A stretch of 64,000 bases of DNA from Symbiodinium microadriaticum (lineage: Eukaryota > Sar > Dinophyceae > Suessiales > Symbiodiniaceae), in NCBI GenBank assembly GCA_001939145.1, contig LSRX01000009.1, forward strand, positions 902,307 to 966,306. Reading direction: 5' to 3'. The notes under the pieces were generated by a model. The model did no database searches and was not told the DNA's origin. It saw only the letters and a list, made by a program, of their open reading frames with translations. Within the stretch, counting starts at the first letter, position 1. Every line of letters begins with the position of its first letter. Both the position numbers and the translations under genes were made by a program. This document shows positions 55,057-64,000 of the stretch, piece after piece.

Positions 55057-55153
55057 TAGGGGCCTTAATAATTAGAATATAGTTTTGGTGTACGTTATAT
55101 GAAACTATAATAAGGAACCTCCAAAATAGTAGAGGTACTTATTAAGGCCCCTA
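55057..55153. mobile_element. Family-A inverted-repeat element, best-preserved copy
   Basis: TAGGGGCCTTAATAATTAGA at the left, ACTTATTAAGGCCCCTA at the right, 97 bp. The interior carries TATATGAAACTATAATAAGG and AAAATAGTAGAGG. AT-rich centre, no coding. Confidence 0.75.
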
Positions 55154-55937
55154 TATTAAGGCTCTGGGTGGTTTGGGGTTCAAGGATTGTAAAGGCTTTG
55201 GGGTTTAGGGTTTAGGGTTCAGGCTCTAGGGTTTAGGGCCTCAGTTTGGGGGTTAAGGTAAGGGCTTCAGGGTTAAGGTGTTTAGGGCTCAGGGTTTGTG
55301 GTTTGGGGCTTCCCTTCGAGTTGCGGGCCTGCATGGTCGAAACCCGAAACCCTACTGCAGGGGGGTCGGATTTTTTACCAACAATATTCCTTCGTGAGCA
55401 CATCCCTGTAACTTTTTCACCGGAAACCCGACACCCTAAACCCTAAAGCCCCAATACCCTAAACCATAAACCCTAAAGCCCCAATACCCTAAACCCTAAA
55501 CCCTAAGCCCTAAAGCCCCAAAACCCTAAACCCTAAAGCCCAAACCCCAAAGCCCCACTACCCTAAACACTATCGAAACCCGAGAGAATCCCAAGCTCTA
55601 CAAGCCCAGGGGCTGCAGCAGCATGGGCTTCAAGCACCTCAGTGGTCTTGGATAGGGTTTTAAGGCGTAGGGTTTTTTGGGTTTGGCGTTTCAATCTTAG
55701 GGTTCAGGGTTTCAGGATTTAGACAGTTTAGGAGTTTCGGGTCTCAGGTTAGGGCTCAGGGTTGGGGGAACACTTCTGCTGCATCTTCTCTGGGGAAGTT
55801 AAGAGCAGAGCCCCAAATAGTTCTCAAAATTAGGGGGTTCCTTAAGGGGATCTATAAGGGTTTCTACAGGGCTACTATAGGGGTACTATAAGGGTGGTTC
55901 TCTAGATTAGGGTCCCTTTAAGGGCCCTTTTTTAAGC

Positions 55938-56038
55938 TTCCCCAGAGTCGGCACTGAGATTTCTGTGCAGCGCGTTGGGAGTTCCGGGCTTTCTTGGGAG
56001 TTTGGGTTTCGACACCAAGTCCAAGGCAAAGTATTCCG
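55938..56038 (-). CDS. Candidate exon, unknown protein
   Basis: Reads 'EYFALDLVSKPKLPRKPGTP' then 'NALHRNLSADSGEA'. Confidence 0.4.
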
Positions 56039-56109
56039 TAGACCCTTAGCCCTAAACCCTAAGCCCTGAACCCTAAAGCCTAAAGATCTAAACCCTAAAC
56101 CCGAAGCCC

Positions 56110-56192
56110 GAATTCACATCGCAGGCACAGATGAGGCCACAGGGCGGTAAGCATCACGCCGAAGGCGTTGCCTGGGCTCCCCAGAGTCCCCA
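56110..56192 (-). CDS. Candidate exon, membrane-helix-like
   Basis: Reads 'TLGSPGNAFGVMLTALWPHL' then 'CLRCEFG'. The strand choice follows the neighbours; a plus-strand GTAAGC donor is present in the same DNA. Confidence 0.35.
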
Positions 56193-56448
56193 GAGTATAC
56201 TGTACTATATACACTTGTCCTTGGCTATAGGCATGTACTACAGTAGAGTCTGCTATATACTTTCTTCCGCTATTAATACATCCTATAGTCTAGTATACAA
56301 TAGCAGATACTTACGCTTATGTTATGAAAACATATACTACATCTTGCGCTACCCGTCATGCCTCCAACCTGCAGCCGGATGCCATGGGAAGCAGCCCTGA
56401 ATCCTCAACTAGAAGAAAGGGTTTTCGGGGGGTATACTACAACACGAA

Positions 56449-56551
56449 GGCAGTTTTCTAAGTTAGGGTGGTCCCTTTTGAAGTCCCCACTATAGTACGG
56501 CATCCTTAAAACAAGTACCCCTAAGAGGGACCCTAATTTGGAGAACTACCC
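56449..56551. mobile_element. Family-B inverted-repeat element
   Basis: GGCAGTTTTCTAAGTTAGGG and CCCTAATTTGGAGAACTACCC-type ends, 103 bp, with CACTATAGTACGGCATCC in the middle. Confidence 0.6.
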
Positions 56552-56729
56552 GCAAGTAGGCATGGCACATGAGGGGGCACAAAAGCTGACTGGCCATCGG
56601 GAGGGTTTTGCTTAGACCATCTTGCCTTCACCATCGGGGAAGACCTCAAAAACCCTACTAAAACCCTAAACCACCTAAACCCCCCTAAACTAAAGCCCTG
56701 AACCCCTAAACCCTAGACCCCGAACCCCA

Positions 56730-56815
56730 AGCTTGCCAAACCGAGCCACAGACTGTGGTGAAGGCCAAAGCTCGGCCGGCGTTCTGCCTCGAAGTTGCTT
56801 ACTTCGGATTTCCGG
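56730..56815 (-). CDS. Candidate exon, unknown protein
   Basis: Reads 'EVSNFEAERRPSFGLHHSLW' then 'LGLASLG'. Confidence 0.35.
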
Positions 56816-56979
56816 TGCCGGGGGTTTAGGGTTTAGGATTTTGGGGCTTAGCGTTTGGGTTCAGGATTTAGGGTATAGTGATAAGGGGGCTTTAGTTGCT
56901 GTTAGTATGCTAAAGGTTTAGGGTTTAGGGTTTGAATACTATTCTAGTAAAGTATACTACAGTATCTACTTACGCTTTG

Positions 56980-57062
56980 GTGATCAGACTAGCAAGTCGG
57001 TGACATTGAGCACAGCACAGTCCTGAACTGGTCTGCGCCAGAAGTTCCAACCATGAGATGAC
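56980..57062 (-). CDS. Candidate exon, unknown protein
   Basis: Reads 'SSHGWNFWRRPVQDCAVLNV' then 'TDLLV' and a stop. Trp-rich, strongly protein-like. Confidence 0.4.
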
Positions 57063-57186
57063 GGATTTTCAGAGCGAAATCCCCAGAACGCCACCCTCAA
57101 AAAAAAGGCAAAGGGAAGCCGAAACCCTGAAGTCTAGAGGTTCAGAGCTCAGGGTACAGCCTAGCACCCCTAAGCCCTAAACCCTA

Positions 57187-57296
57187 AAACGAGGCCCAAG
57201 CCGTGCCTGAACTCCTCGGTCTGCGCCACGGGCAGCAGCGACAGGCAGAGGCCCACGGCGACGCCCAGGACCACGGGGGTTAGGAGCCACCTGCCT
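57187..57296 (-). CDS. Candidate exon encoding a membrane helix
   Basis: After GATCCAG the frame reads 'GRWLLTPVVLGVAVGLCLSL' then 'LPVAQTEEFRHGLGL'. It is a clear transmembrane helix with a hydrophilic exit; high GC third positions contrast with the surrounding repeats. One of the most convincing exons of the window. Confidence 0.5.
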
Positions 57297-58781
57297 GGAT
57301 CTCGTTGCCATACCAAGAGTTTTGGGATCCTCACGGGCTTGTTGGGTTAGTTATATCTATATATATATATATATATACATACATACATACATACATAGAG
57401 GTGGGTAGATACATACAGACATATATACATACATAAAGATGCCCCTGGAAGCTCCCTCCCGCAAGGATCCCAGAGAAGACTTCGGCTGTATGCCTTTTCT
57501 GCTCCGGTTTGTAGATATATCAACAAATACCCCAGCAAAGCTTAGATCCAAGTCTCTAAGGCTACTCTCCGGGGCTACAAAACCCCCCCAAAAAGAAGAA
57601 CTGAGGGAGCCCCATTCAAAGCCCACAAAAGGCCTTTCAAAAACCCAATGATTCAGGCCCCCGATATTCGCAGCGATCCGGTTTCTCGAGCCTCAGAGGA
57701 CCTGAAGCCTAAACCCTAAACCCTGTAAACCCTTTCAGGGAGACTTAGGGAGGGGGGGCAGAAACCTAACCTAAAGAGCTGCCTTGGGGCAGGGCCTTGG
57801 GGCCTTCCGGCTCCAGGGTGTGGGGACTTAGGCCTTCTCTTCGGGCTTTGAGAACTTAGGCTTTAGGCTCTAAGGCTTAGGGGTTGAGGTTTTGAAACCC
57901 CCAACATTCGGGCTTGGGTGTTGAGGGTTTTCGGGCTTCATTGAAGGCCTTTGGGGGGCCTTTCGCTGTACGCCAAGATGCAGAACGCATGCCTAGCTTT
58001 GTTCTTCTCCGCTCGCGCCGGCATCAGGAACACTTTCCTGGGCGGTTCGGAGGACGTTTAGAGCTACCGCCCTGAAACTAAGGGGGACATGGTGCTGGTA
58101 TGGGGGCCCTGAAGGATTAGAAGAGGGTTTGGGGTTTAGGGGGTTTTGGGGTATTGAATAACGAACCCTAGGAAGGAAAGTCTTCGAGCCCACCATGCCT
58201 ATGGCCAGAACCCTGGGCCCTGCAACCCCTACAAAAACCCTCTTAAAGCTGCCGTCCTTTCTAAAAAGCCAAACCTTTGAGAAAAAATCCCGGAGGAGCC
58301 TAGAGAAACACCAAGAAACCCCTCCCAAACCCCGAAGCCCGAAAGACCCTCGACCCTCAGCCCCGAAGCCCAAATCCTCCGAGATTCTGAAGCCTCGTCG
58401 CCAAGTAAGCCTCGTAGACCTGATAGAGCTTAGGGCTCAGGGTTTTAGGGTTTAGGGTTTAGGGTTTAGGGTTTAGGGTTTAGGGTGTAGGGCTTAGGGT
58501 TTAGGGCTTCGGGTTTATGGTTTAGGGTTTAGGGCTTTAGAGGGGTTAGGGACTTGAAAAATTTGGGGAAAGCTTTAGAGAGTCTAGGGGCTTGAGAGGA
58601 GTTTGGAGGATTTCAGGGGCTTTTGGGGGGGTTCGGGGTGTGGGGTAGTGCAGGGTTGTGGGCCTTAGCGGTTGTTTAGGGCTTAGGACTTTCGTGCTTC
58701 AAGGCGCCGGGGCTTTGGGGCTTCTGGTAGTGTAGGGCTTGAGGCTCGGGGTCTGTGGTGGGTATTTCTTTGTCTCTTTCA

Positions 58782-58881
58782 GGTTAGTTCTCTAAATTAG
58801 GGCCCCTTTTAGGATCCTTTTCATAAGGTTGCCGTACTATATTGGGGAGCCAAAAGGGGACCCGAATTTAGAGAATTACCC
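58782..58881. mobile_element. Family-B inverted-repeat element (duplicated at 61343-61442)
   Basis: AGGTTAGTTCTCTAAATTAG and GAATTTAGAGAATTACCC ends, with GTTGCCGTACTATATTGGGG in the middle. Confidence 0.6.
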
Positions 58882-58965
58882 ATAAGGTTTTGGGGCTTTT
58901 GGGGTCCTGGCATGCCGGCTTGGCCTTCGGTGCTTTGGCAATTGGCTGAATCTTCCCTCACTACG

Positions 58966-59063
58966 GTTGATGATATCAATCCTGCATTATCCATAATAAG
59001 GAATATACTATAACTCCCATAGGTTTAGGGTCCTTAAGGTGATGCAGGATTTATATCATCAAC
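58966..59063. mobile_element. 98-bp foldback element (duplicated at 61527-61624)
   Basis: GTTGATGATATCAATCCTGC at the left pairs with GCAGGATTTATATCATCAAC at the right. The centre holds ATACTATAACTCCC. Confidence 0.65.
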
Positions 59064-59199
59064 AGTATCAACTTGGAGGCGTCTTGCTTCGATCCGACAC
59101 TGCAACATGCCGTATGCTCAAAAAAGGGCATGTTTAGGATTGAGGGTTCAGGGTTCCAAAGTTGAAGTTTCGGGGCCAGGATCATCAGTCGATGTAGGC

Positions 59200-59325
59200 A
59201 GTGGGTATTTGGGCGAAGCGGCACACCAGAGGCGCGTGTACACGGCCACGGTGCTGTTGGGAACGACCACGACATGCGATGCCACCTTCAGCGCATCAGC
59301 GAAGGGGCTGACCTCAGGGCTCAGG
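59200..59325 (-). CDS. Candidate exon, 'TRLWC' motif protein (copy 1; copy 2 at 61761-61886)
   Basis: Reads 'SPFADALKVASHVVVVPNST' then 'VAVYTRLWC'. The 'VVVVPNS..SVYTRLWCVYE' pattern recurs in uncharacterised dinoflagellate proteins as I remember them. A GTGTGC donor-like site overlaps the W-C codons, so the exon probably ends there. Confidence 0.4.
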
Positions 59326-59704
59326 GTTTGGGCTGAAGATCTTTCAAGGACCACCCCAACCTCAAAGCAGCGAGGCCCATTCCGAGGTGCCTCAAAGCCC
59401 ACCCCCAGTGGGTCACAAGCCACAAAGGCCCCCAAATAAACCCTCTCTTGGCCCGAAAGACTACATTCCTATACTATACAATCCATATTGACCCTCTACT
59501 CCAGGCCTCAAAACATTCCTAGAGTCCTAGAGTCCTAGGCGCGATGTAGTACCCTCGACCCAACATAAGCCTTATACGCCCTGACCCTAAACCCCTGCCA
59601 AAACACCCAAAACCCTAAGCCCTAAACCCTAAACCCTAAACCCTAAGCCCCAAAGCCTAAACCCTAAACCCTAAACCCAAAACCCCAATCCTAAAAACCT
59701 CAAA

Positions 59705-59797
59705 CTCCCTCAGACTTCCTCTCGGCTGAGGCGCCGAAGGCGCCACGTCCAGCAGCTCCGAAATGTCTAAGTTTTGCGGATTCGCCAAGAGACCTCT
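59705..59797 (-). CDS. Candidate exon, unknown protein (copy 1; copy 2 at 62266-62358)
   Basis: Reads 'RGLLANPQNLDISELLDVAP' then 'SAPQPRGSL'. Confidence 0.4.
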
Positions 59798-60040
59798 GCA
59801 AAAAGGCTTTAGAGTTGAGGGTTTAGGGCTTAGGGTTTAGGGTTGGGGGAGCTCCATGGGCCTAGGCCATGCACTATTAGTATTACGAGTCTTATAGTGC
59901 TACTAGTATGATTATGATGATAGCTATGACTTCTATGTTGGGGCATGCCTCTACTCTAAATTCTACGTGCCATAGGGCGTGTTTTTGAGGTGGGGTATAC
60001 CGTAAACCCTAAACCCTACTGCCACTATACTGAAAAACAC

Positions 60041-60091
60041 ACGGGGCTTCGGAGGCTGTAGGGCTGGAACGCTGCGCCAGCAGCTCGGGTT
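60041..60091 (-). CDS. Candidate short exon (copy 1; copy 2 at 62602-62652)
   Basis: Reads 'PELLAQRSSPTASEAP' and ends at a GTGTGT donor-like site. Confidence 0.3.
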
Positions 60092-63000
60092 CAGAGTTTA
60101 GGACTTGGGGCTTAGGGTTTAAGGCGTAAAGTGTAAGGTCCAGGGTTTGGGGCTTGGGGCTTAGGGTTTAGGGTTCAGGGAAGATGTTGGGATTGAGTTT
60201 CGCCTCCGTGACCCAAACTGCATACCCTAAACTCATAAACTTAAGCCCTGAACCCGAAAACAAGAACCCCTAAACCCTAAACCCTGTAAACCCTTTCAGG
60301 GAGACTTAGGGAGGGGGGGCAGAAACCTAACCTAAAGAGCTGCCTTGGGGCAGGGCCTTGGGGCCTTCCGGCTCCAGGGTGTGGGGACTTAGGCCTTCTC
60401 TTCGGGCTTTGAGAACTTAGGCTTTAGGCTCTAAGGCTTAGGGGTTGAGGTTTTGAAACCCCCAACATTCGGGCTTGGGTGTTGAGGGTTTTCGGGCTTC
60501 ATTGAAGGCCTTTGGGGGGCCTTTCGCTGTACGCCAAGATGCAGAACGCATGCCTAGCTTTGTTCTTCTCCGCTCGCGCCGGCATCAGGAACACTTTCCT
60601 GGGCGGTTCGGAGGACGTTTAGAGCTACCGCCCTGAAACTAAGGGGGACATGGTGCTGGTATGGGGGCCCTGAAGGATTAGAAGAGGGTTTGGGGTTTAG
60701 GGGGTTTTGGGGTATTGAATAACGAACCCTAGGAAGGAAAGTCTTCGAGCCCACCATGCCTATGGCCAGAACCCTGGGCCCTGCAACCCCTACAAAAACC
60801 CTCTTAAAGCTGCCGTCCTTTCTAAAAAGCCAAACCTTTGAGAAAAAATCCCGGAGGAGCCTAGAGAAACACCAAGAAACCCCTCCCAAACCCCGAAGCC
60901 CGAAAGACCCTCGACCCTCAGCCCCGAAGCCCAAATCCTCCGAGATTCTGAAGCCTCGTCGCCAAGTAAGCCTCGTAGACCTGATAGAGCTTAGGGCTCA
61001 GGGTTTTAGGGTTTAGGGTTTAGGGTTTAGGGTTTAGGGTTTAGGGTGTAGGGCTTAGGGTTTAGGGCTTCGGGTTTATGGTTTAGGGTTTAGGGCTTTA
61101 GAGGGGTTAGGGACTTGAAAAATTTGGGGAAAGCTTTAGAGAGTCTAGGGGCTTGAGAGGAGTTTGGAGGATTTCAGGGGCTTTTGGGGGGGTTCGGGGT
61201 GTGGGGTAGTGCAGGGTTGTGGGCCTTAGCGGTTGTTTAGGGCTTAGGACTTTCGTGCTTCAAGGCGCCGGGGCTTTGGGGCTTCTGGTAGTGTAGGGCT
61301 TGAGGCTCGGGGTCTGTGGTGGGTATTTCTTTGTCTCTTTCAGGTTAGTTCTCTAAATTAGGGCCCCTTTTAGGATCCTTTTCATAAGGTTGCCGTACTA
61401 TATTGGGGAGCCAAAAGGGGACCCGAATTTAGAGAATTACCCATAAGGTTTTGGGGCTTTTGGGGTCCTGGCATGCCGGCTTGGCCTTCGGTGCTTTGGC
61501 AATTGGCTGAATCTTCCCTCACTACGGTTGATGATATCAATCCTGCATTATCCATAATAAGGAATATACTATAACTCCCATAGGTTTAGGGTCCTTAAGG
61601 TGATGCAGGATTTATATCATCAACAGTATCAACTTGGAGGCGTCTTGCTTCGATCCGACACTGCAACATGCCGTATGCTCAAAAAAGGGCATGTTTAGGA
61701 TTGAGGGTTCAGGGTTCCAAAGTTGAAGTTTCGGGGCCAGGATCATCAGTCGATGTAGGCAGTGGGTATTTGGGCGAAGCGGCACACCAGAGGCGCGTGT
61801 ACACGGCCACGGTGCTGTTGGGAACGACCACGACATGCGATGCCACCTTCAGCGCATCAGCGAAGGGGCTGACCTCAGGGCTCAGGGTTTGGGCTGAAGA
61901 TCTTTCAAGGACCACCCCAACCTCAAAGCAGCGAGGCCCATTCCGAGGTGCCTCAAAGCCCACCCCCAGTGGGTCACAAGCCACAAAGGCCCCCAAATAA
62001 ACCCTCTCTTGGCCCGAAAGACTACATTCCTATACTATACAATCCATATTGACCCTCTACTCCAGGCCTCAAAACATTCCTAGAGTCCTAGAGTCCTAGG
62101 CGCGATGTAGTACCCTCGACCCAACATAAGCCTTATACGCCCTGACCCTAAACCCCTGCCAAAACACCCAAAACCCTAAGCCCTAAACCCTAAACCCTAA
62201 ACCCTAAGCCCCAAAGCCTAAACCCTAAACCCTAAACCCAAAACCCCAATCCTAAAAACCTCAAACTCCCTCAGACTTCCTCTCGGCTGAGGCGCCGAAG
62301 GCGCCACGTCCAGCAGCTCCGAAATGTCTAAGTTTTGCGGATTCGCCAAGAGACCTCTGCAAAAAGGCTTTAGAGTTGAGGGTTTAGGGCTTAGGGTTTA
62401 GGGTTGGGGGAGCTCCATGGGCCTAGGCCATGCACTATTAGTATTACGAGTCTTATAGTGCTACTAGTATGATTATGATGATAGCTATGACTTCTATGTT
62501 GGGGCATGCCTCTACTCTAAATTCTACGTGCCATAGGGCGTGTTTTTGAGGTGGGGTATACCGTAAACCCTAAACCCTACTGCCACTATACTGAAAAACA
62601 CACGGGGCTTCGGAGGCTGTAGGGCTGGAACGCTGCGCCAGCAGCTCGGGTTCAGAGTTTAGGACTTGGGGCTTAGGGTTTAAGGCGTAAAGTGTAAGGT
62701 CCAGGGTTTGGGGCTTGGGGCTTAGGGTTTAGGGTTCAGGGAAGATGTTGGGATTGAGTTTCGCCTCCGTGACCCAAACTGCATACCCTAAACTCATAAA
62801 CTTAAGCCCTGAACCCGAAAACAAGAACCCCTAAACCCTAAACCTCAAACTTCGAACTCCTAAGCGCAACCCCCAAATCCCCAAACCCGACACCCCTTAA
62901 ACACTAATATAGGGGCCTTAATACTTAGACTAGGGTTTTGGGGTACGGTATACAAAAATCAAAAAACCTCAACCCCTCTAACCCCTAAACCGTAAACCCC

Positions 63001-63217
63001 TAAAGCCCTAAACCCCTAGACCCCGAAACCCCCAAACTCTGAAGCTTAAGCCTGAATGCTCAGCTTAAGCCTTCACACGTTCAAGAGCGTAACACACCTT
63101 GTCATTCTAGTCTTACCTAGAAGTAAATGGTAACCATGGTACATAATTACACCCATTTACAGGTAAGTGCAGGTCTGTGTACAAGTATTCCTTTCTCACT
63201 CTATATTGACGGTACTC

Positions 63218-63690
63218 CTGCGATCCGGAAACTCTGCCTTGATTTTTGCTTACTAATTTCTATTTATAAAAAATGCCTCTCAATTAAGCCGGGTGCCCAT
63301 GTCGAGGTCCCCCCCCTTTCTTTCTTTCTGTGTGCCTGCTCTTGAGACTCCCGTCCTGTTCTTGGAGCCCGGATCAAACAATGGACCCTCGAGTGCTCGT
63401 GTGTGCCCAAAGGGGTCGGGGCTACATTCTGCAGCAAAACAGCGCCGTTCTTTGTGCGTGCCTGCTCTAAACAATCCGGGGTCCCTGCGTGCCCAAAGGG
63501 GTCGGGGCCACATTCTGCAGCAAAACAGCGCCGTTCTTTGCGTGTTCCTGCTGTAAACCCTCTGGGACCTTGCCCCTGCCCTCCTGCGACCCGGAAAATT
63601 TGACTTGATTTTTGCCTACTTAATTTCTGCTTGTAAAAAATGCATTTTAATTGGGCCGGGTGCCCATGTCGAAGTCCCCCATTTCTTTGC
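63218..63690. repeat. Local direct duplication, about 359-bp spacing, with an internal 95-bp repeat
   Basis: CTCCTGCGATCCGGAAA ... GCCGGGTGCCCATGTCGAGG (63218-63310) recurs diverged at 63577-63680. Between them GTGCCCAAAGGGGTCGGGGC ... AACAGCGCCGTTCTTTG occurs twice (63401 and 63490). Reading frames here repeat themselves and are not taken as genes. Confidence 0.7.
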
Positions 63691-63901
63691 GAGTTCATGA
63701 TCAAGTAGCTTGTAACAGCTGCTGAGCTCTACTAACTAACCATGAAGTTGAAAGCTTAATTTTTGGTTCGCTTAGGAACTTAAGCATTTTACAAAATGCT
63801 CTGGGTGGCGTAATTTAGAGCTCCACGTTCGTAACGGAACACTTTTGCTCCGAAGATCTCGGACCTACGTCGCGAGACTTCGGTCTACAGAGCGCGGAAG
63901 T

Positions 63902-64000
63902 TTGGTCGACACACCCCTGAACCCTAAACCCTAAACCCTAAACCCTAAGCCCTAAAACCCTAAACCCTAAACCCCTAAACCCTAAATCCTAATAGGGTTT
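63902..64000 (+). repeat. CCCTAAA tract at window end
   Basis: Short C-rich tract that already turns into TAGGGTTT at the last bases. Interstitial, like the others. Confidence 0.85.

Larger units (their letters stand above)
57708..62844 (+). repeat. Tandem duplication, 2561-bp period, two copies
   Basis: Copy 1 (57708-60283) and copy 2 (60269-62844) share all reading frames with identical translations, and I found no difference by eye. The 15 bases at the junction (60269-60283) are CCTAAACCCTAAACC, also present at the outer start and end, so recombination between telomere-like repeats could have produced it. Each copy contains a family-B element, a foldback and three candidate exons. Confidence 0.9.

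Noticed and set aside
57993..58373. 126-codon minus-strand frame and overlapping plus frames
   Set aside because: Both strands are open and neither is convincing; the copy at 60554-60934 is identical because of the tandem duplication and adds no evidence.
63902..64000. CCCTAAA tract as a chromosome end
   Set aside because: The tract is short and degenerate, reverses orientation in the last bases, and equals dozens of internal tracts.
1..64000. tRNA, rRNA or snRNA genes
   Set aside because: I looked for cloverleaf arms with GTTCRA boxes and for conserved rRNA stretches and saw none; a tRNAscan/Infernal run would be needed to be certain.

Overview
The window looks like nuclear DNA of a dinoflagellate, of the Symbiodinium type or a relative. 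Four things point that way: TTTAGGG/CCCTAAA telomere-type repeats scattered through almost every non-coding stretch; many short exons on one strand; RCC1-like repeats of the 'DGSVVTWG...GGDSSAVQ' type that are abundant in dinoflagellates; and a relic of the dinoflagellate trans-spliced leader at the 5' end of a retrotransposon. Nearly everything that reads as protein lies on the minus strand, consistent with the one-directional gene arrays of these algae. There are no bacterial features. I saw no tRNA, rRNA or CRISPR array.

Layout. About 1.4-7.3 kb: a minus-strand gene, or decayed gene, built of RCC1-like repeats in small exons separated by TTTAGGG-rich sequence. 7.4-7.9 kb: small unassigned coding blocks. 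7.9-8.47 kb: a compound trinucleotide/hexanucleotide microsatellite. 8.47-16.35 kb: a LINE-type retrotransposon (minus strand) with an AP-like endonuclease, reverse transcriptase, four C2H2/CCHC zinc fingers and a C-terminal ubiquitin-specific protease domain. It is flanked on both sides by the same (TACTCC)n microsatellite. 16.5-28.2 kb: microsatellites, telomere-like arrays and a few minus-strand exon candidates, ending in a 268-base assembly gap. 28.4-41.0 kb: more telomere-like arrays, small inverted-repeat elements, a 98/110-bp satellite (34.7-36.1 kb) and scattered minus-strand exons. 41.03-48.61 kb: a second, unrelated LINE (minus strand). It runs from a double spliced-leader relic at its 5' end through ORF1 (coiled coil), ORF2 (endonuclease plus RT) and a long unrecognised third ORF to an A9 tail that abuts CCCTAAA repeats. 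48.6-57.3 kb: many short minus-strand exon candidates, several of them membrane helices. 57.7-62.8 kb: a tandem duplication of 2561 bp. 62.8-64 kb: telomere-like tracts and a local direct duplication.

How the parts relate. The host-like exons are 50-200 bp long, and several have AG acceptors and GT donors. The telomere-like repeats and at least three families of roughly 100-bp inverted-repeat (MITE-like) elements sit between them, so much of the repeat load appears to be intronic. Both LINEs carry frameshifts, several at G/C homopolymers, so they are either decayed copies or intact copies with assembly indels. The most unusual items are the LINE with a complete-looking deubiquitinase domain and the spliced-leader-tagged LINE with an extra ORF. 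All exon and gene calls rest on reading the sequence by eye; no database search was possible.
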